Shown one piece after another: positions 25,777 through 36,400 of a DNA stretch of 64,000 bases (its first letter is position 1; each line of letters begins with the position of its first letter). Source of the DNA: JBFGCT01 sp963825565 (GTDB lineage Bacteria > Actinomycetota > Acidimicrobiia > Acidimicrobiales > Ilumatobacteraceae); NCBI GenBank assembly GCA_963825565.1, contig CAWGTW010000002.1:62001-126000 (forward strand), read 5' to 3'. A program made the translations under genes and the position numbers. Below the pieces are notes generated by a model that was not told the origin of the DNA, ran no database searches, and saw nothing but the letters and a program-made list of their open reading frames with translations.

Positions 25777-27183
25777 ATGTTCGTCGACGTCACCGCTGGG
25801 GTGCTGGGCCTGGACGACATGGGTGTCGAGGCCGAGTTGCGTCGCATCGAGCTCGCCGCACGTGAGTTGGAGGCGCGCAGGGCGGCGGTGATCGCCGTCG
25901 CCCGGGTGCGCAGGGTGTACCGGCGCGACGGCCACCACGCCGTGCGCAACTGGGTGCGGGCCAACTGCAATTCCTCTAAAGGTGAGACGACCAAACAGGT
26001 CCGGCTCGCGGCGCTGGTCGATGCGTTGCCGGTAGTCGGCGACGCGCTGTTGGCCGGCCGGATCGGCGTGGCGCAGGCGCACGAGCTGGCGGCGGTGTAC
26101 GCCAACCCGCGGGTGCAGGAGTTCGTCGGTGGGGTGATCGCGGTGTTGCTGGACCACGCCGAGCAGTTGCCGTTCGACGATTTCTTGCTGTGCGTGCGCC
26201 GGTGGGTGATGCTCGCCGATCTCGACGGTTCGTACCGCGATGTCGTGCGCAACGCCGAGCAGCGTTCGGCGACGGTCACCGCGATCGGCTCGGCGGTCGA
26301 CGTCCGGGCCGGTGGGGGTGATCCGATCACCGCCGAGCGGATGGTCCAGATCTTCGATCGGTTCGTCGAGGCCGAGTTCCGTGCCGACGTCGATGCTCGC
26401 CGCGCCGAGCACGGCGACGATGCGGCCGGCCGCCCGCTGCCGCGCACGGCGGCCCAGCGCCGGTTCGACGCGCTGGCCGCGATCTTCGACGCGGCGGTCG
26501 TGGTGCCGGCCGGTGGCGTGGCGCCCGAGCCGGTGGTCAACATCACCTGCGACGCGGCGACGGTCGACGAGGCGTTCACGCGGGCGGGGTTCCTCCTGCC
26601 CAATGGCAATCGGATCGACCTCGACGATCTCGAGTTCGACCACCTGTCGCGGATCATCGACGAGCTCACCGCCGATCCGGCCCGGTTGCTCGATCGGCGG
26701 TGCGAGACCGAGTCGGGGATCCCGATCCACCCGGTGCTGATGGTGCAGGCGGCGCTGACCGGGTACGTCCGCCGGCAGGTGATCGACTCGCGCAGCGTTG
26801 TGATCGACCAGGGGGCCACCGTCCGGTTGTTCCGCGGCGCAGCCCGTATCGCGGCCCGGGCGGCGGCGCGGCACTGCGGGCACATCGGGTGCGACGTCCC
26901 GGCCCGCTTCGCCGACGTCGACCACATGGACGAGTGGGTGGCCCACGGTGGCCGGACCGATCAGCGCAACGCCGATCCCCGCTGCGGCAGCCACGACCGG
27001 TTCAAACACCGAGCGCGATGGCGCAGCCGGCGGGCCGGCAACGGCCGGGTCTACAACATCCGGCCCGACGGGACGATCGTCCTGCCGGTCGGGGAGCGAC
27101 CGCCCGACCTCACCGCAGCCGAAGTCGATGACCTCATCCGCCAACGCGTCGCAGAACTGACCGGCGCCGACCCACCCCGGTAG
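25777..27183 (+). CDS. DUF222 and HNH endonuclease domain protein (13E12-like)
   Basis: A 468-residue protein of the abundant actinobacterial DUF222-HNH family. The N-terminal 300 residues are the helical DUF222 region. The C-terminal HNH domain is visible as CGHIGCDVPARFADVDHMDEW followed by QRNADPRCGSHDRFKH, with two Cys pairs for zinc and the catalytic His in VDHMDEW. It probably cuts or nicks DNA; targets are unknown, and many genomes carry several copies. The upstream LexA box indicates induction by DNA damage, as reported for 13E12-family genes in Mycobacterium tuberculosis. A GC hairpin follows the stop. Confidence 0.88.
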   Translation: MFVDVTAGVLGLDDMGVEAELRRIELAARELEARRAAVIAVARVRRVYRRDGHHAVRNWVRANCNSSKGETTKQVRLAALVDALPVVGDALLAGRIGVAQAHELAAVYANPRVQEFVGGVIAVLLDHAEQLPFDDFLLCVRRWVMLADLDGSYRDVVRNAEQRSATVTAIGSAVDVRAGGGDPITAERMVQIFDRFVEAEFRADVDARRAEHGDDAAGRPLPRTAAQRRFDALAAIFDAAVVVPAGGVAPEPVVNITCDAATVDEAFTRAGFLLPNGNRIDLDDLEFDHLSRIIDELTADPARLLDRRCETESGIPIHPVLMVQAALTGYVRRQVIDSRSVVIDQGATVRLFRGAARIAARAAARHCGHIGCDVPARFADVDHMDEWVAHGGRTDQRNADPRCGSHDRFKHRARWRSRRAGNGRVYNIRPDGTIVLPVGERPPDLTAAEVDDLIRQRVAELTGADPPR

Positions 27184-27200
27184 GCGACGGCATGTGAGGA

Positions 27201-27222
27201 GCGGGGTCGCCCCGGACCCCGC
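27201..27222 (+). terminator. GC-rich hairpin after HNH gene
   Basis: GCGGGGTC (27201-27208) and GACCCCGC (27215-27222) form a perfect 8-bp stem with a GCCCCG loop, 17 bases after the HNH stop. There is no T run, as is common in high-GC actinobacteria, so termination is an inference. Confidence 0.5.
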
Positions 27223-27250
27223 CGGGCGACGCCGGTAGCATCGATCTCCC

Positions 27251-27324
27251 GGGCGCATAGCTCAGTTGGCTAGAGCGCTTCCCTTACAAGGAAGATGTCG
27301 GGGGTTCGAGTCCCTCTGCGCCCA
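27251..27324 (+). tRNA. tRNA-Val (anticodon TAC)
   Basis: A 74-base cloverleaf. The acceptor arms GGGCGCA and TGCGCCC pair perfectly, with A as discriminator. The anticodon stem CTTCC/GGAAG holds the loop CTTACAA, which gives TAC for valine. The T arm contains GGTTCGAGTCC. A TAGCAT at 27236-27241 is a plausible -10. Confidence 0.95.
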
Positions 27325-27483
27325 CCCGTTGTGGAGATGACAACGTTTCCCCATCGTGCCACTCGACGATCCGCAGGGTCGACCCGCGCCCGGGCTCTGC
27401 GGAACCGACGCTGCGGTCGTCCGGTCGCACCATCGTCCTGGCGACCCCTCCTCGCGGAACCGCCGTCGGGTCGACGGCGGTAG

Positions 27484-27807
27484 TCAGCTCGGGGCGACGA
27501 AGGCGATGCCCTCGCGCAGCAGAGCCCGCCACCGGCGCCGGTCGCGCTGGGGGACCGAGACCCATTCCTTGAAGACCTTGCCGGCCGGCGCGAACGGCTG
27601 CCCGACGCCCTCGTCGATCAGTTCTTGCACCCGGGTTCTCGGGAGCTTCACGACGAGGCCGCTGCCCTTGAAGTCGACGAGGCCGAGGAACTCGCCGGAC
27701 ACCCGGGCGCACCGGCCGCCCATGATCGTGCCTTCCTCGACCCGTGGGTCTTCGTGTTGGAGCTCCTCGATGAGCTCCCAGAACATCGATTCGTCGGTCG
27801 TGGCCAT
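27484..27807 (-). CDS. small conserved hypothetical protein, possibly TfoX-N/YjbR-like
   Basis: A 107-residue protein. A helical start (MATTDESMFWELIEELQHED) leads to strands (GGRCARVSGEFLGLVDFKGS) and LVVKLPRTRVQELIDEGVGQPFAP, a pattern like the small TfoX-N or MmcQ/YjbR folds. The Gly-Lys run GKVFKEWVSV is typical of this group. The function is not clear. It is followed on the same strand by no other gene; tRNA-Val lies beyond its stop. Confidence 0.65.
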   Translation of the reverse strand: MATTDESMFWELIEELQHEDPRVEEGTIMGGRCARVSGEFLGLVDFKGSGLVVKLPRTRVQELIDEGVGQPFAPAGKVFKEWVSVPQRDRRRWRALLREGIAFVAPS

Positions 27808-27847
27808 CAGGGCATCCTCCTGGTCGTGTGCATCAGGGATCGGTACG

Positions 27848-28507
27848 TCATGTCAGCTGACGAGTCAGCCAGTGGTGGACGGGGAGCAGGGTCTGGAGCC
27901 GTTCGGTGCACCAGTCGGCGAAGGACGGACCGTCGATCGCGTCCGGGAGATCCTCGGTGAACCGAACCTGGAATCCCGTCTTGCGGAGCAGATCGGCTCT
28001 CGGGTGTTCGGCGTCGAACGGTGTGGGCACTCGCTTCACCTCGTCGCCGGCGATGTCGATCTCCCGTGCGGCGATCAGTCGGTCGAGGACCGCACGAAGG
28101 TCCCCGCCTTCGTCGCCGCCGACAGCGGCGCGCCATCGATCGCGGATCTCGGGGGTGAACCCGATGCCGCTCGCGAACCCTGCGCGCTCCGAGTCGAGTC
28201 GGATCCACAGCGTGGGTGAGGTGCGCTTGTCGGCACCCTCCCAGGCGGTGAGGAGCAAGTGGTCCTTGTAGCGAGGAGAAGCCTCGGTCGCGAACCGCAG
28301 GTCGCGGTGCAGTGGTGAGAGCGAGCCCCGGCTGGTCACGGTCAGATCGGCGTCGAGTCGACCGGCGACGTCCTGGATCAGCGCCAGAGCGGGCTGCGTC
28401 AGGCCGGCCGCGAGCTCGGCCTTGTGAGCCGCGTACTGGTCGGCGTCCCACTCGGGGAGTTCGGCGAGCAGTGCGATGGCGGCCGGGTCGAATCCGGTGA
28501 AGTTCAT
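27848..28507 (-). CDS. DUF2461 family protein
   Basis: A 219-residue protein with features of the DUF2461 (TIGR02453) family. The N-terminus reads FTGFDPAAIALLAELPEWD, then LSPLHRDLRFATEASPRYKDH, the most conserved block. The biochemical role of the family is unknown; members are cytoplasmic. The ATG at 28507 lies 143 bases from the divergent SDR gene, and the 107-residue gene follows after about 40 bases, so they may form a small operon. Confidence 0.8.
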   Translation of the reverse strand: MNFTGFDPAAIALLAELPEWDADQYAAHKAELAAGLTQPALALIQDVAGRLDADLTVTSRGSLSPLHRDLRFATEASPRYKDHLLLTAWEGADKRTSPTLWIRLDSERAGFASGIGFTPEIRDRWRAAVGGDEGGDLRAVLDRLIAAREIDIAGDEVKRVPTPFDAEHPRADLLRKTGFQVRFTEDLPDAIDGPSFADWCTERLQTLLPVHHWLTRQLT

Positions 28508-28650
28508 GGCCTCGGCCCGCGACGGCTTGGGTCGACGGGGTTGTTGTTCATGGTGTTGTCCCTCATGGTGTCGTCATTCCGTAGTGGTCTCGTTTCAAGA
28601 CTGCTCTTGTTGTAGTTCGGCTAGCGTCGGGCCCCGCGAAGGGAGCGACG

Positions 28651-29508
28651 ATGGGTGTTGTGCTGGTTACGGGATGTAGCAGCGGTATCGGTCTGGAGTC
28701 GGCGTTGGCATTTGCCCGCGGGGGCGACACGACCGTGGCCACCATGCGAAACTTGGCGAAGGCGGATCCATTGCGTCGACGCGCGGCCGATGAAGGCGTC
28801 GAGGTTCACATCGAGCAGTTGGACGTGTGCGACGAGGCGTCGGTGAACGACACGATCGCTGCGCTGATTCGGACTCACGGCACCTTGGATGTGCTGGTCA
28901 ACAACGCGGGTGTGAGCAGCTCGGGACCCGTCGAGACCCAGTCGCTCGACGTTGCCGCACGGCTCATGGACACGAACTTCTGGGGGCCGATGCGGACGGT
29001 GCGGGCGGTGCTGCCGGGGATGCGCGAACAGGGTTCGGGCGTGATCATCAACGTGAGTTCGCTGGCCAGCAGGTTGCCGGCCACGCCGTACTCGGGGATG
29101 TACGCGGCGTCAAAGCAGGCGCTCAATGCGCTCTCCGAAGCGTTGGCAGGTGAGGTGGCGCCGTTTGGCATACGGGTGGTGTCGATCGAGCCTGGTTTCT
29201 TCTCGACCGAGATCGTGGCGAACAACCTGAGCAGAGACGAGCCGCTGAGCGACGTCTACCGAGCCGATCAGGAGTGGATCCGTTCGTTCATGGAAGGCAG
29301 CGCCGACGCTGGAGCAGATGCCGGCGCTGTCGCGACAGCGATTGTGGACGCAGCTCGGAATCCAGCGACGAAGCTGCATCGTCCCGTCGGCGATGACGCG
29401 GCCGCATACCTCGGTCTCCTGAGCCAGGTCGACGGCTACGAAGGCTGGATGGAAGCGGTGATGCCCATCGTCGAGGCGACCGTCGGTCCCCGGCCCGAGA
29501 CCGAGTAG
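28651..29508 (+). CDS. short-chain dehydrogenase/reductase
   Basis: A 285-residue classical SDR oxidoreductase. The cofactor motif TGCSSGIG (residues 7-14), the LVNNAG motif, the catalytic Ser in INVSSLASRLP and the YAASK active site are all present. The C-terminal extension is longer than in the shortest members. The substrate is unknown. A GAAGGGAGC ribosome site precedes the ATG. The gene stands alone. Confidence 0.88.
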   Translation: MGVVLVTGCSSGIGLESALAFARGGDTTVATMRNLAKADPLRRRAADEGVEVHIEQLDVCDEASVNDTIAALIRTHGTLDVLVNNAGVSSSGPVETQSLDVAARLMDTNFWGPMRTVRAVLPGMREQGSGVIINVSSLASRLPATPYSGMYAASKQALNALSEALAGEVAPFGIRVVSIEPGFFSTEIVANNLSRDEPLSDVYRADQEWIRSFMEGSADAGADAGAVATAIVDAARNPATKLHRPVGDDAAAYLGLLSQVDGYEGWMEAVMPIVEATVGPRPETE

Positions 29509-29604
29509 AAGCAGCCCTGACGCACTGAAGGGGGTCGGTCCACCCTTGCACGGCTTCCTGGATCTCCCTAGCATTCGGTCGGGCCGGACACAGGGGGGGG
29601 CACC

Positions 29605-32600
29605 ATGGTCAGGGGCAGGTCAATCGTTTCGGTGTTCGCTGTCGCGATCGCCGCTGTCACGGCGCTGACCGACTCACCGGCATCGGCCGACAACGTGATC
29701 ACGGTCACCGGGCAAGCCGTCTACACCGACGCAAACGGAAACGACATCGGGGTCGAAGGGGCGAAGGTCCAGGTGTGCGACACCGGTCTGATCCGTGAGT
29801 GCGAGGTGTCGATCACCGGCCCCGACGGCTCGTTCGACATCGTCTTCAACGACACCTTTGCGGGTGACCTGTCCCAGGTGTACGTCGAGGTCATCGCACA
29901 GTCCGTCGGCGTGCAGGTGGGTCCGCCGGGTTTTCTCCCCGTCTGGTACTGCTTCCGGACCACGACCAGATCGATCGCGGACGGCGAGACCCTCGACTTC
30001 GGCGTGCTCCGACCGCTCGAGAACCGAACGTGCGACGTCAACTTCGCCCGGCACACCGACCCGAGGGAGAACGCGGGGTTCTACGTCTTCACGAGGCTGC
30101 ACCGCGCGTACTCGTTCATGAACTCGGTCAACAGCTCGGTCGGCAAGCCTGCGGTGCCCGTCGTGACGGCACGGCTCGTCGCCGAGGCCGACGCCGACGA
30201 CACCGATGTGTCGTTCTACGACTCGGTCTTCGACACGATCACCATGCAGCCGTACTCGTGGCAGCCGGGGTCGGTGCGTGGGGCGACGACGATCTGGCAC
30301 GAGTACGGACACCATTTGATGAACGAGTTCGCCGAGTCGCCTCCGCCCGACTACGTCAACGGGAACTGCGACGACGAGCCCGAGATCATCATCATCTTCG
30401 AGATCCCCGATCCCGGCCATTGCCGGTGGTTGTCCGAGCTCGGTGTCGTGGCGTGGACCGAAGGCGTCCCGACGTTCCTCGCCGCGGTCTTCGAGTCTGA
30501 GATTCTCGGCACGACCTCCATCCGTGACGACACCGCGTCGTTCTCGGCCGAGGACAAGAACTGGTGGTACCGCGGGACCGAATTTCCTGCGATGCGCTTG
30601 GTCCCCACGCAGGAGGACGTCCTGTGGTTCCTCGGCGACAGCGACGGGCTGCGCGAGGAGCACCCGTCGGCGGGGGAGCTCGATCACGTCGAGGGCTGGA
30701 CCACCGCGGTGATGTGGGACGTCTACGACGCCGACACAGCGCAGTTCACCGGCGACTTCATCGAGGTCGACGACCACGACCAGGACATGGCGCGTGACAC
30801 GATGACGCTCCCGTTCCGCGACATCTGGCGGGTGATCACCTCCTACGATCCCGCTCCTGGCGACACCGACCACAACCATCCCACGTCGGTGGGCGAGTTC
30901 CGCGATGGCGTGATGGCGATCATTCCGGGGGTTTCCGAGGCCCGGCTGGCCGGCGCATTCCTGGAGAACCACGTCACCGTGCCCGCGACCGAGGCGTTCC
31001 TCGGCTCCAACAGCTATCAGAATTGGGACTCGAGGGATGTCTTCGGGCGCGGCGACGTCATGAGCGCCCCCTACGAGGCGTGCCGTCCGGCGAGCGCGGA
31101 TGTGTCGTGGAGCGGCGACATGAGCGTGGGCGTCTATCTCGAGAGGTCCGGTGGTAGTCGCTACCTCACACTGCCGCCGTTGGCGCTCCCGGACGCAGCG
31201 CCCGGCGCATGCGTCGACGGTGTCTATGAGTTCATGATCCCGGTCGACCTCGAACTGCCCGGCCCGCTCCTCAACTCGAGTGGGAACATCACCGACCGCA
31301 CGATCGCGACGGAGGCGTTCCTGTGCGTCGATCCCGGAGCGGTGCTGGCCGAACTCGACGAGGACAACTGCAGGAGCCCTCACGGGCTGGTGTTGCAGAA
31401 CCGCCCCCCGAACCTCGTGTCGAACGCCGGCCCCGACGGGTACGTGATCGACGAGGGCTCGGATCTCGTCATCGATCTGACCGGAACGACCGATCCCGAT
31501 CCGATCGGCGCCGAGATCCTCCGCTACCGGATCAGGACCGACTTCGGAGACGCGGGCACCCTTGGTGACGAGGACTACACGTCGGCCGCCGTCCAGGTCT
31601 TCACGCCCGACGAGACGCCCCTCCTCGCCGACGGCGCCGGTCCGATCGGCGACATACAGCTGTCGGTCCTCGACGACTTCACGTTCGAGTTCGGCGCACA
31701 GGCGGTGGAGTACGTGCCGCTCGTGGTCAACAACGTGGCGCCGAGCGTCGCGGTGACGAACGCGCCCGCCTTCAGCACCTACACGATCTTCGAAGGAGAC
31801 ACACTGAGCGTCGAAGGTCAGTTCCGCGATCCGGGGGCGGACGACTGGGACGTTCAGGCGTTCTTCTTCGACGTCGACACCGAATGGACGCCGGGAACGA
31901 TCACATCGGTCGACTACGACGAGACGATCCTGCCGCCCGCCTACGTCGGACAGTTCGAGATCGAGAAGACGTTCGACGATCAGACGTCGGGCAAGGGCGT
32001 CGACTTCTACGTCTGCGTCAACGACGACGACGGCGGGGAGGGATGCACCCAGATCGGCGTGCTCCTCGTACGAGTGCTCAATGTGGCACCGACGATCGAC
32101 CTGCCCAGCGGCGTCGTCATCGACGAAGGGGCGGACTTCGAGCTGGCCGGATCGTTCACCGACCCGGGGGCCGACACCTGGACGGGAACAGTGTCGGTGA
32201 ACGGTGGTTCACCGGTGGAGCTGAACATTGCGGCGGACAAGACCTTCACCGCCCCGCTGGACGTGAGTCAGGACGGCACGCAGGTCGTCGAGGTGTGCAT
32301 CGACGACGGGACAGACGTCGGGTGCGACACCACCACGATCGACGTCGAGAATGTGGCGCCGACGTTCTCGCTCGGCGGCGACCGTGTGATCGACGAGGGT
32401 GGCTCCGTGGAGATCTCGACGACGTTCACTGATCCAGGTGCGGATGTGTGGTCTGCGACCGTTGCATTCGATGGTGGCGCTCCGGCCGAGCTGCCGTTGA
32501 CCGGGATGAGCTTCGGCATCGACCGGTCGTATCCCGACGATGGGGAGTTCTCCATCGAGGTGTGCGTCAGCGATGACGACACGACGGTGTGCGACAGCGC

Positions 32601-33345
32601 CGTCGTCGAGGTCGTCAACGTTCCGCCCGAGGTCACGATCGACTCGGTCCCGGCAGACTTCGTCGTGAGGGTCGCCGACGGTGTGGTCGCGGGTTTCACC
32701 GACGTCGGCGCGCTCGACACCCACACCGCGAGTATCGATTGGGGTGACGGGCCGGCCGAGGGCAGGGGGTCGGTCGTCGGCGAGGTGACCGGGTCGCATG
32801 CCTACGAGGCGAGCGGGATGGTCACGATCCAGGTGTGCGTCACCGATGACGACGGAGGCACCGGATGTGCCTCGGTCTCGGTCGACGTACTCTCACCGAC
32901 CGAAGCCATCGGGGTGGCGCTGGACGACCTGTCCTCCGCTGCCGCCGGCGACCCGGCGGTCGCAGCGGCCGTGAAGGAACTCCAGGGCCCGGCCCCAGCG
33001 GCGCGTTCGGGCGCCCTCGAGCGCATTGCCGACGGCAACTTCATTGCCGGTGTGGTCAAGATCGGCCGCGCGATCGATGAACTCGACGAAGCGCTGGGCG
33101 ACTACGAAGCGACACAGCGCCTGATGGCCCAAGTCGCGGAGTCGATCGCGCGCGACCTCTACAGCGAGGTCGAGGCCCTTGGCCTCACCGCTCCTGGCGA
33201 CGTCAGACAGGTCGAGCGGATTGCCGATGCGATCGCAAGTGGTCGCGCAGCGCTCGACGCAGGTGACTTCGCGGATGCGGTCGACCAGTACGCGAGAGCG
33301 ATCCGACGTGCCACCGGCCTGCTGGGAGCGCCGCGAAACGATTGA
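29605..33345 (+). CDS. large secreted metallopeptidase-like protein with Ig/PKD-type repeats
   Basis: A 1246-residue exported protein. The signal peptide ends near residue 29 (SPASAD). Residues about 33-130 form a Cna-B-like module. The zinc motif HEYGHH begins at His232, and VVAWTEGVPTFLA about 50 residues later offers the third Glu ligand, as in gluzincin-type peptidases. Residues about 600-1090 hold four or five Ig/PKD-like repeats, each opening with a VAPT/VDEG pattern and FTDPGAD, and ending DDDGGTGC. The last 150 residues are helical and Ala-rich. No LPxTG or membrane anchor is seen. It is probably a surface or extracellular protease. The next gene is another large secreted protein. Confidence 0.78.
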   Translation: MVRGRSIVSVFAVAIAAVTALTDSPASADNVITVTGQAVYTDANGNDIGVEGAKVQVCDTGLIRECEVSITGPDGSFDIVFNDTFAGDLSQVYVEVIAQSVGVQVGPPGFLPVWYCFRTTTRSIADGETLDFGVLRPLENRTCDVNFARHTDPRENAGFYVFTRLHRAYSFMNSVNSSVGKPAVPVVTARLVAEADADDTDVSFYDSVFDTITMQPYSWQPGSVRGATTIWHEYGHHLMNEFAESPPPDYVNGNCDDEPEIIIIFEIPDPGHCRWLSELGVVAWTEGVPTFLAAVFESEILGTTSIRDDTASFSAEDKNWWYRGTEFPAMRLVPTQEDVLWFLGDSDGLREEHPSAGELDHVEGWTTAVMWDVYDADTAQFTGDFIEVDDHDQDMARDTMTLPFRDIWRVITSYDPAPGDTDHNHPTSVGEFRDGVMAIIPGVSEARLAGAFLENHVTVPATEAFLGSNSYQNWDSRDVFGRGDVMSAPYEACRPASADVSWSGDMSVGVYLERSGGSRYLTLPPLALPDAAPGACVDGVYEFMIPVDLELPGPLLNSSGNITDRTIATEAFLCVDPGAVLAELDEDNCRSPHGLVLQNRPPNLVSNAGPDGYVIDEGSDLVIDLTGTTDPDPIGAEILRYRIRTDFGDAGTLGDEDYTSAAVQVFTPDETPLLADGAGPIGDIQLSVLDDFTFEFGAQAVEYVPLVVNNVAPSVAVTNAPAFSTYTIFEGDTLSVEGQFRDPGADDWDVQAFFFDVDTEWTPGTITSVDYDETILPPAYVGQFEIEKTFDDQTSGKGVDFYVCVNDDDGGEGCTQIGVLLVRVLNVAPTIDLPSGVVIDEGADFELAGSFTDPGADTWTGTVSVNGGSPVELNIAADKTFTAPLDVSQDGTQVVEVCIDDGTDVGCDTTTIDVENVAPTFSLGGDRVIDEGGSVEISTTFTDPGADVWSATVAFDGGAPAELPLTGMSFGIDRSYPDDGEFSIEVCVSDDDTTVCDSAVVEVVNVPPEVTIDSVPADFVVRVADGVVAGFTDVGALDTHTASIDWGDGPAEGRGSVVGEVTGSHAYEASGMVTIQVCVTDDDGGTGCASVSVDVLSPTEAIGVALDDLSSAAAGDPAVAAAVKELQGPAPAARSGALERIADGNFIAGVVKIGRAIDELDEALGDYEATQRLMAQVAESIARDLYSEVEALGLTAPGDVRQVERIADAIASGRAALDAGDFADAVDQYARAIRRATGLLGAPRND

Positions 33346-33472
33346 CGCCTCGCGCCGCAGACGCAACCGCCGAGGCGAGCCGGTGGCCCGTCGAACGGTG
33401 CCAGAGCGTTGTGTAGCATTCGTCGCCAAGGCGCGGGCGGCAAGGGGCAGAGCCCGTTCCAGGAGGTTGACA

Positions 33473-36400
33473 ATGGCACGGGTTCGCTACGCGGCGACGG
33501 CGGTAACGTTCGTGTTGGTGCTCGGCGTCGGGATCGGCACCGGTGTGTCGTCGTTCGCGGCGACGCTGACCGTGGGCGTGTCGCCGGGGTGCGCGACGAT
33601 CCAGGCTTGCATCGACAACGCAGGCACCGGCGACGTGGTGATGATCCCCGCCGGCTCGTACAACGAGTCGATCACGCTGACCAAGCAGGTCTCGCTGGCC
33701 GGCGCCGGTTCCGGCGTCACGACCGTCACGGCGGGGTCGGGCCGAGTCCTCACCGTGCTCGGGGCTGCGGTCGACAGCACCGTCCAGATCTCCGGGCTGA
33801 CGCTGACCGGGGGGGACGTCAGCGGAGGGACCACCTGCGTCCCCGCAGTGCTCGACTTCACGAACTGCGGCGGTGGGCTGCTCGTCGCCGACGCTGCACG
33901 GCCCGAGCTGGCCGATCTGGTGATCGACGCGAATCGCGGGTGGGTCGGTGGGGGCATGTTCATCGACGAGGGCAGTCCGATCGACGCCACCGATGTGTCG
34001 CTGACCAACAACGTCGCGATCCTCCGGGGCGGCGGTGGTGTGCTGGACGACGGCGGAGCGTGGCTCGGAGGGTTGGTCGCCGACAACGTGGCGCAGGTCG
34101 GCGTGGGAGGCGGGCTGTCCGTCAGCGGACCCGACGGTCTGGCCCCCAAGCCATCGCTGCTGATCGATGGCGTGCGCTTCGAACGGAACGAGTCGGGAAC
34201 ACTCGCCTCGGGACTCGGCGCGACCGACGGCGGCGGCATGTACGTCTTTAACACCAACCTCACCGTCGCCAACGGCACGTTCCTGGACAACGAGTGTCAT
34301 GTCGAGTGTGACGGCGGCGGGCTGAACGTCATCGCCTCGTTCGTGGGCACCAGCTTGACGCTGCTCGACAGCCGGTTCGAGGGGAACGTCGCGGTCGAGA
34401 ACGGCGCCGGCGTGGCTGCCGGGTCGTACTTGGTCAGCGCTGACGTCAGCGGGACCGAGTTCGTCGCGAACGTGGCCGGTCGCAGTGGCGGAGGCCTCTT
34501 CGCCGGTTCGGCGACGATCGACGACAGCACCTTCGTCGACAACCAGGCGCTCGGGGTCGCGGGGTCGTCGGCCTTCGGACCCGGTGAAGGCGGCGGTGCA
34601 CTCATGACGCTGGGATGCGGGCCGATCACCCACTCCACCTTCGCCACGAACCACGCGCTTCGTGGCGGCGCGCTGTCCTGTCGAGCGTTCGTCGACATGA
34701 CGATCAGCAGCACCACGTTCGACCAGAACGTCGCCGACATCGACGGGGGAGCGATCGTCGCCGACCTCGCCGGCGTCGCGCTCAACGGTGGTTCGCTCAC
34801 GGGGAACATCGCCGGTGCGGCCCTGGCCCCGAGCGGCAGCAACGCGGGGAACGGCTTCGGCGGGGCGGTCTGGTCACAGGGCGACGTGGTGGCCGTCGAT
34901 GTCGACGTGACCGACAACCAGGCCATCGCCGGTGGCGGGATCTACGTCGCCTCCGGCTCACTGGCACTGAGCAACGGACGTCTCGACGGCAACGTGTCGA
35001 CCGGGACACTCCTCGCTCCGCGCGCCACCGGAGGGGGGGCATACGTCCCGGTCGGAGATCTCGTCGCAGTCGGAACCGTGATCTCCGACAACTCCGCGGC
35101 CAATGCGTTCGGCGGTGGCGGCGCCGCGCTCGGCGGCATTTTGGACCTCGCCGATGTCGTCGCCGAACGGAACACCGCTCCGTCGGGGGGCGCGTTCGTC
35201 GCCCGGCAGGCCACCATCGACACGAGCACGCTGCGCGACAACGAGGCGACCGCTGGATTTGGTGGTGCGCTCCAGGTGTTCTCCGGCGGCGGCCTCTCCG
35301 ATGGCACCGCCACCGTGACCGACTCCTCGTTCACCGGGAACTCGGCGTCAGCCGGCGGAGGAGCACTGTCCACCGCGGCGGGCGGGTCGATCACGGACTC
35401 GACGTTCGACTCGAACAGCGCCGGGAACGGCGGCGCGGTCGCCTCGTTCGGGCCGATGGTGATCGGCTCGTCGTCGTTCGTCGGGAACAGCGCGACATCG
35501 GGCGGCGGCGGCGGCCTCTTGGGGCTCTTCGACCCTGTCGCCCTGACCGGTGTCGACTTCGTGGGCAACTCGGCGACGCAGAACGGCGGCGGCGTCTCCA
35601 CCGCGGGCAACGTCGAGATCGTCGACACCCGGTTCGAGGCCAACACCGCCGGCGGCAACGGCGCCGGGCTCTCGACCAGCGGCTCGATCGTCGTCGATGC
35701 GCTGACCGAGTTCACCGGCAACGGCGCCGGCGGTGACGGCGGTGCGATGTGGGTCAACAGCAACCTCGACCTCACCGGCACGCTGATCCAGGGCAACGGC
35801 GCCGGCGGAGACGGCGGCGGCGTCTGGGGCGGTGGCGTCACGGCGACCGGCCTGCGGGTGTTCGACAACATCGCCGCGGAAGCCGGCGGAGGTGTCTACG
35901 CCCGGTTCGATGTCGACCTGGCCGACTCGAAGCTGCTCCGCAACGGCGCGTCGGACGGCGGCGGCCTCCTCGTCGCCAGGTTCGGGACGGTCTCGACGAC
36001 TCTGATCGCAGACAACTCGGCGACGTCGGCGGGTGGTGGCCTCCATCACCTGGCAACCGGCTTCGCCGGATCGGCCGCGCTCGTCATCGACCGCTCCACG
36101 ATCGCGGCGAATGGGGCACCGCTCGGCGACGGTGCCTTCTTCGACCTGGCGAGACCGGTCGAGCTGACCAACTCCACCGTCAGCGACGACACGATCGCGG
36201 CCGTCGGGGCGTCGAGTCTCTCGCTCACCCATGTCACGCTGCACCGTCCCGGCGGTGTCGTTGTCGACCACGGCTCGGTCCCGGTCAGCTGGCAGGGCTC
36301 GCTCATCGTCGGCTCCTGTACCGGAGCCGGCGTCGTCACCTCGGTCGGGGGCAACATCGAGAGCGACGGGGACACGTGCGGGCTCGCCGATCCGTCCGAC

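Noticed and set aside
25777..27183. Insertion sequence or intron-encoded homing endonuclease
   Set aside because: No inverted ends, target duplications or split gene are seen; the DUF222 N-terminus identifies the 13E12-like family.
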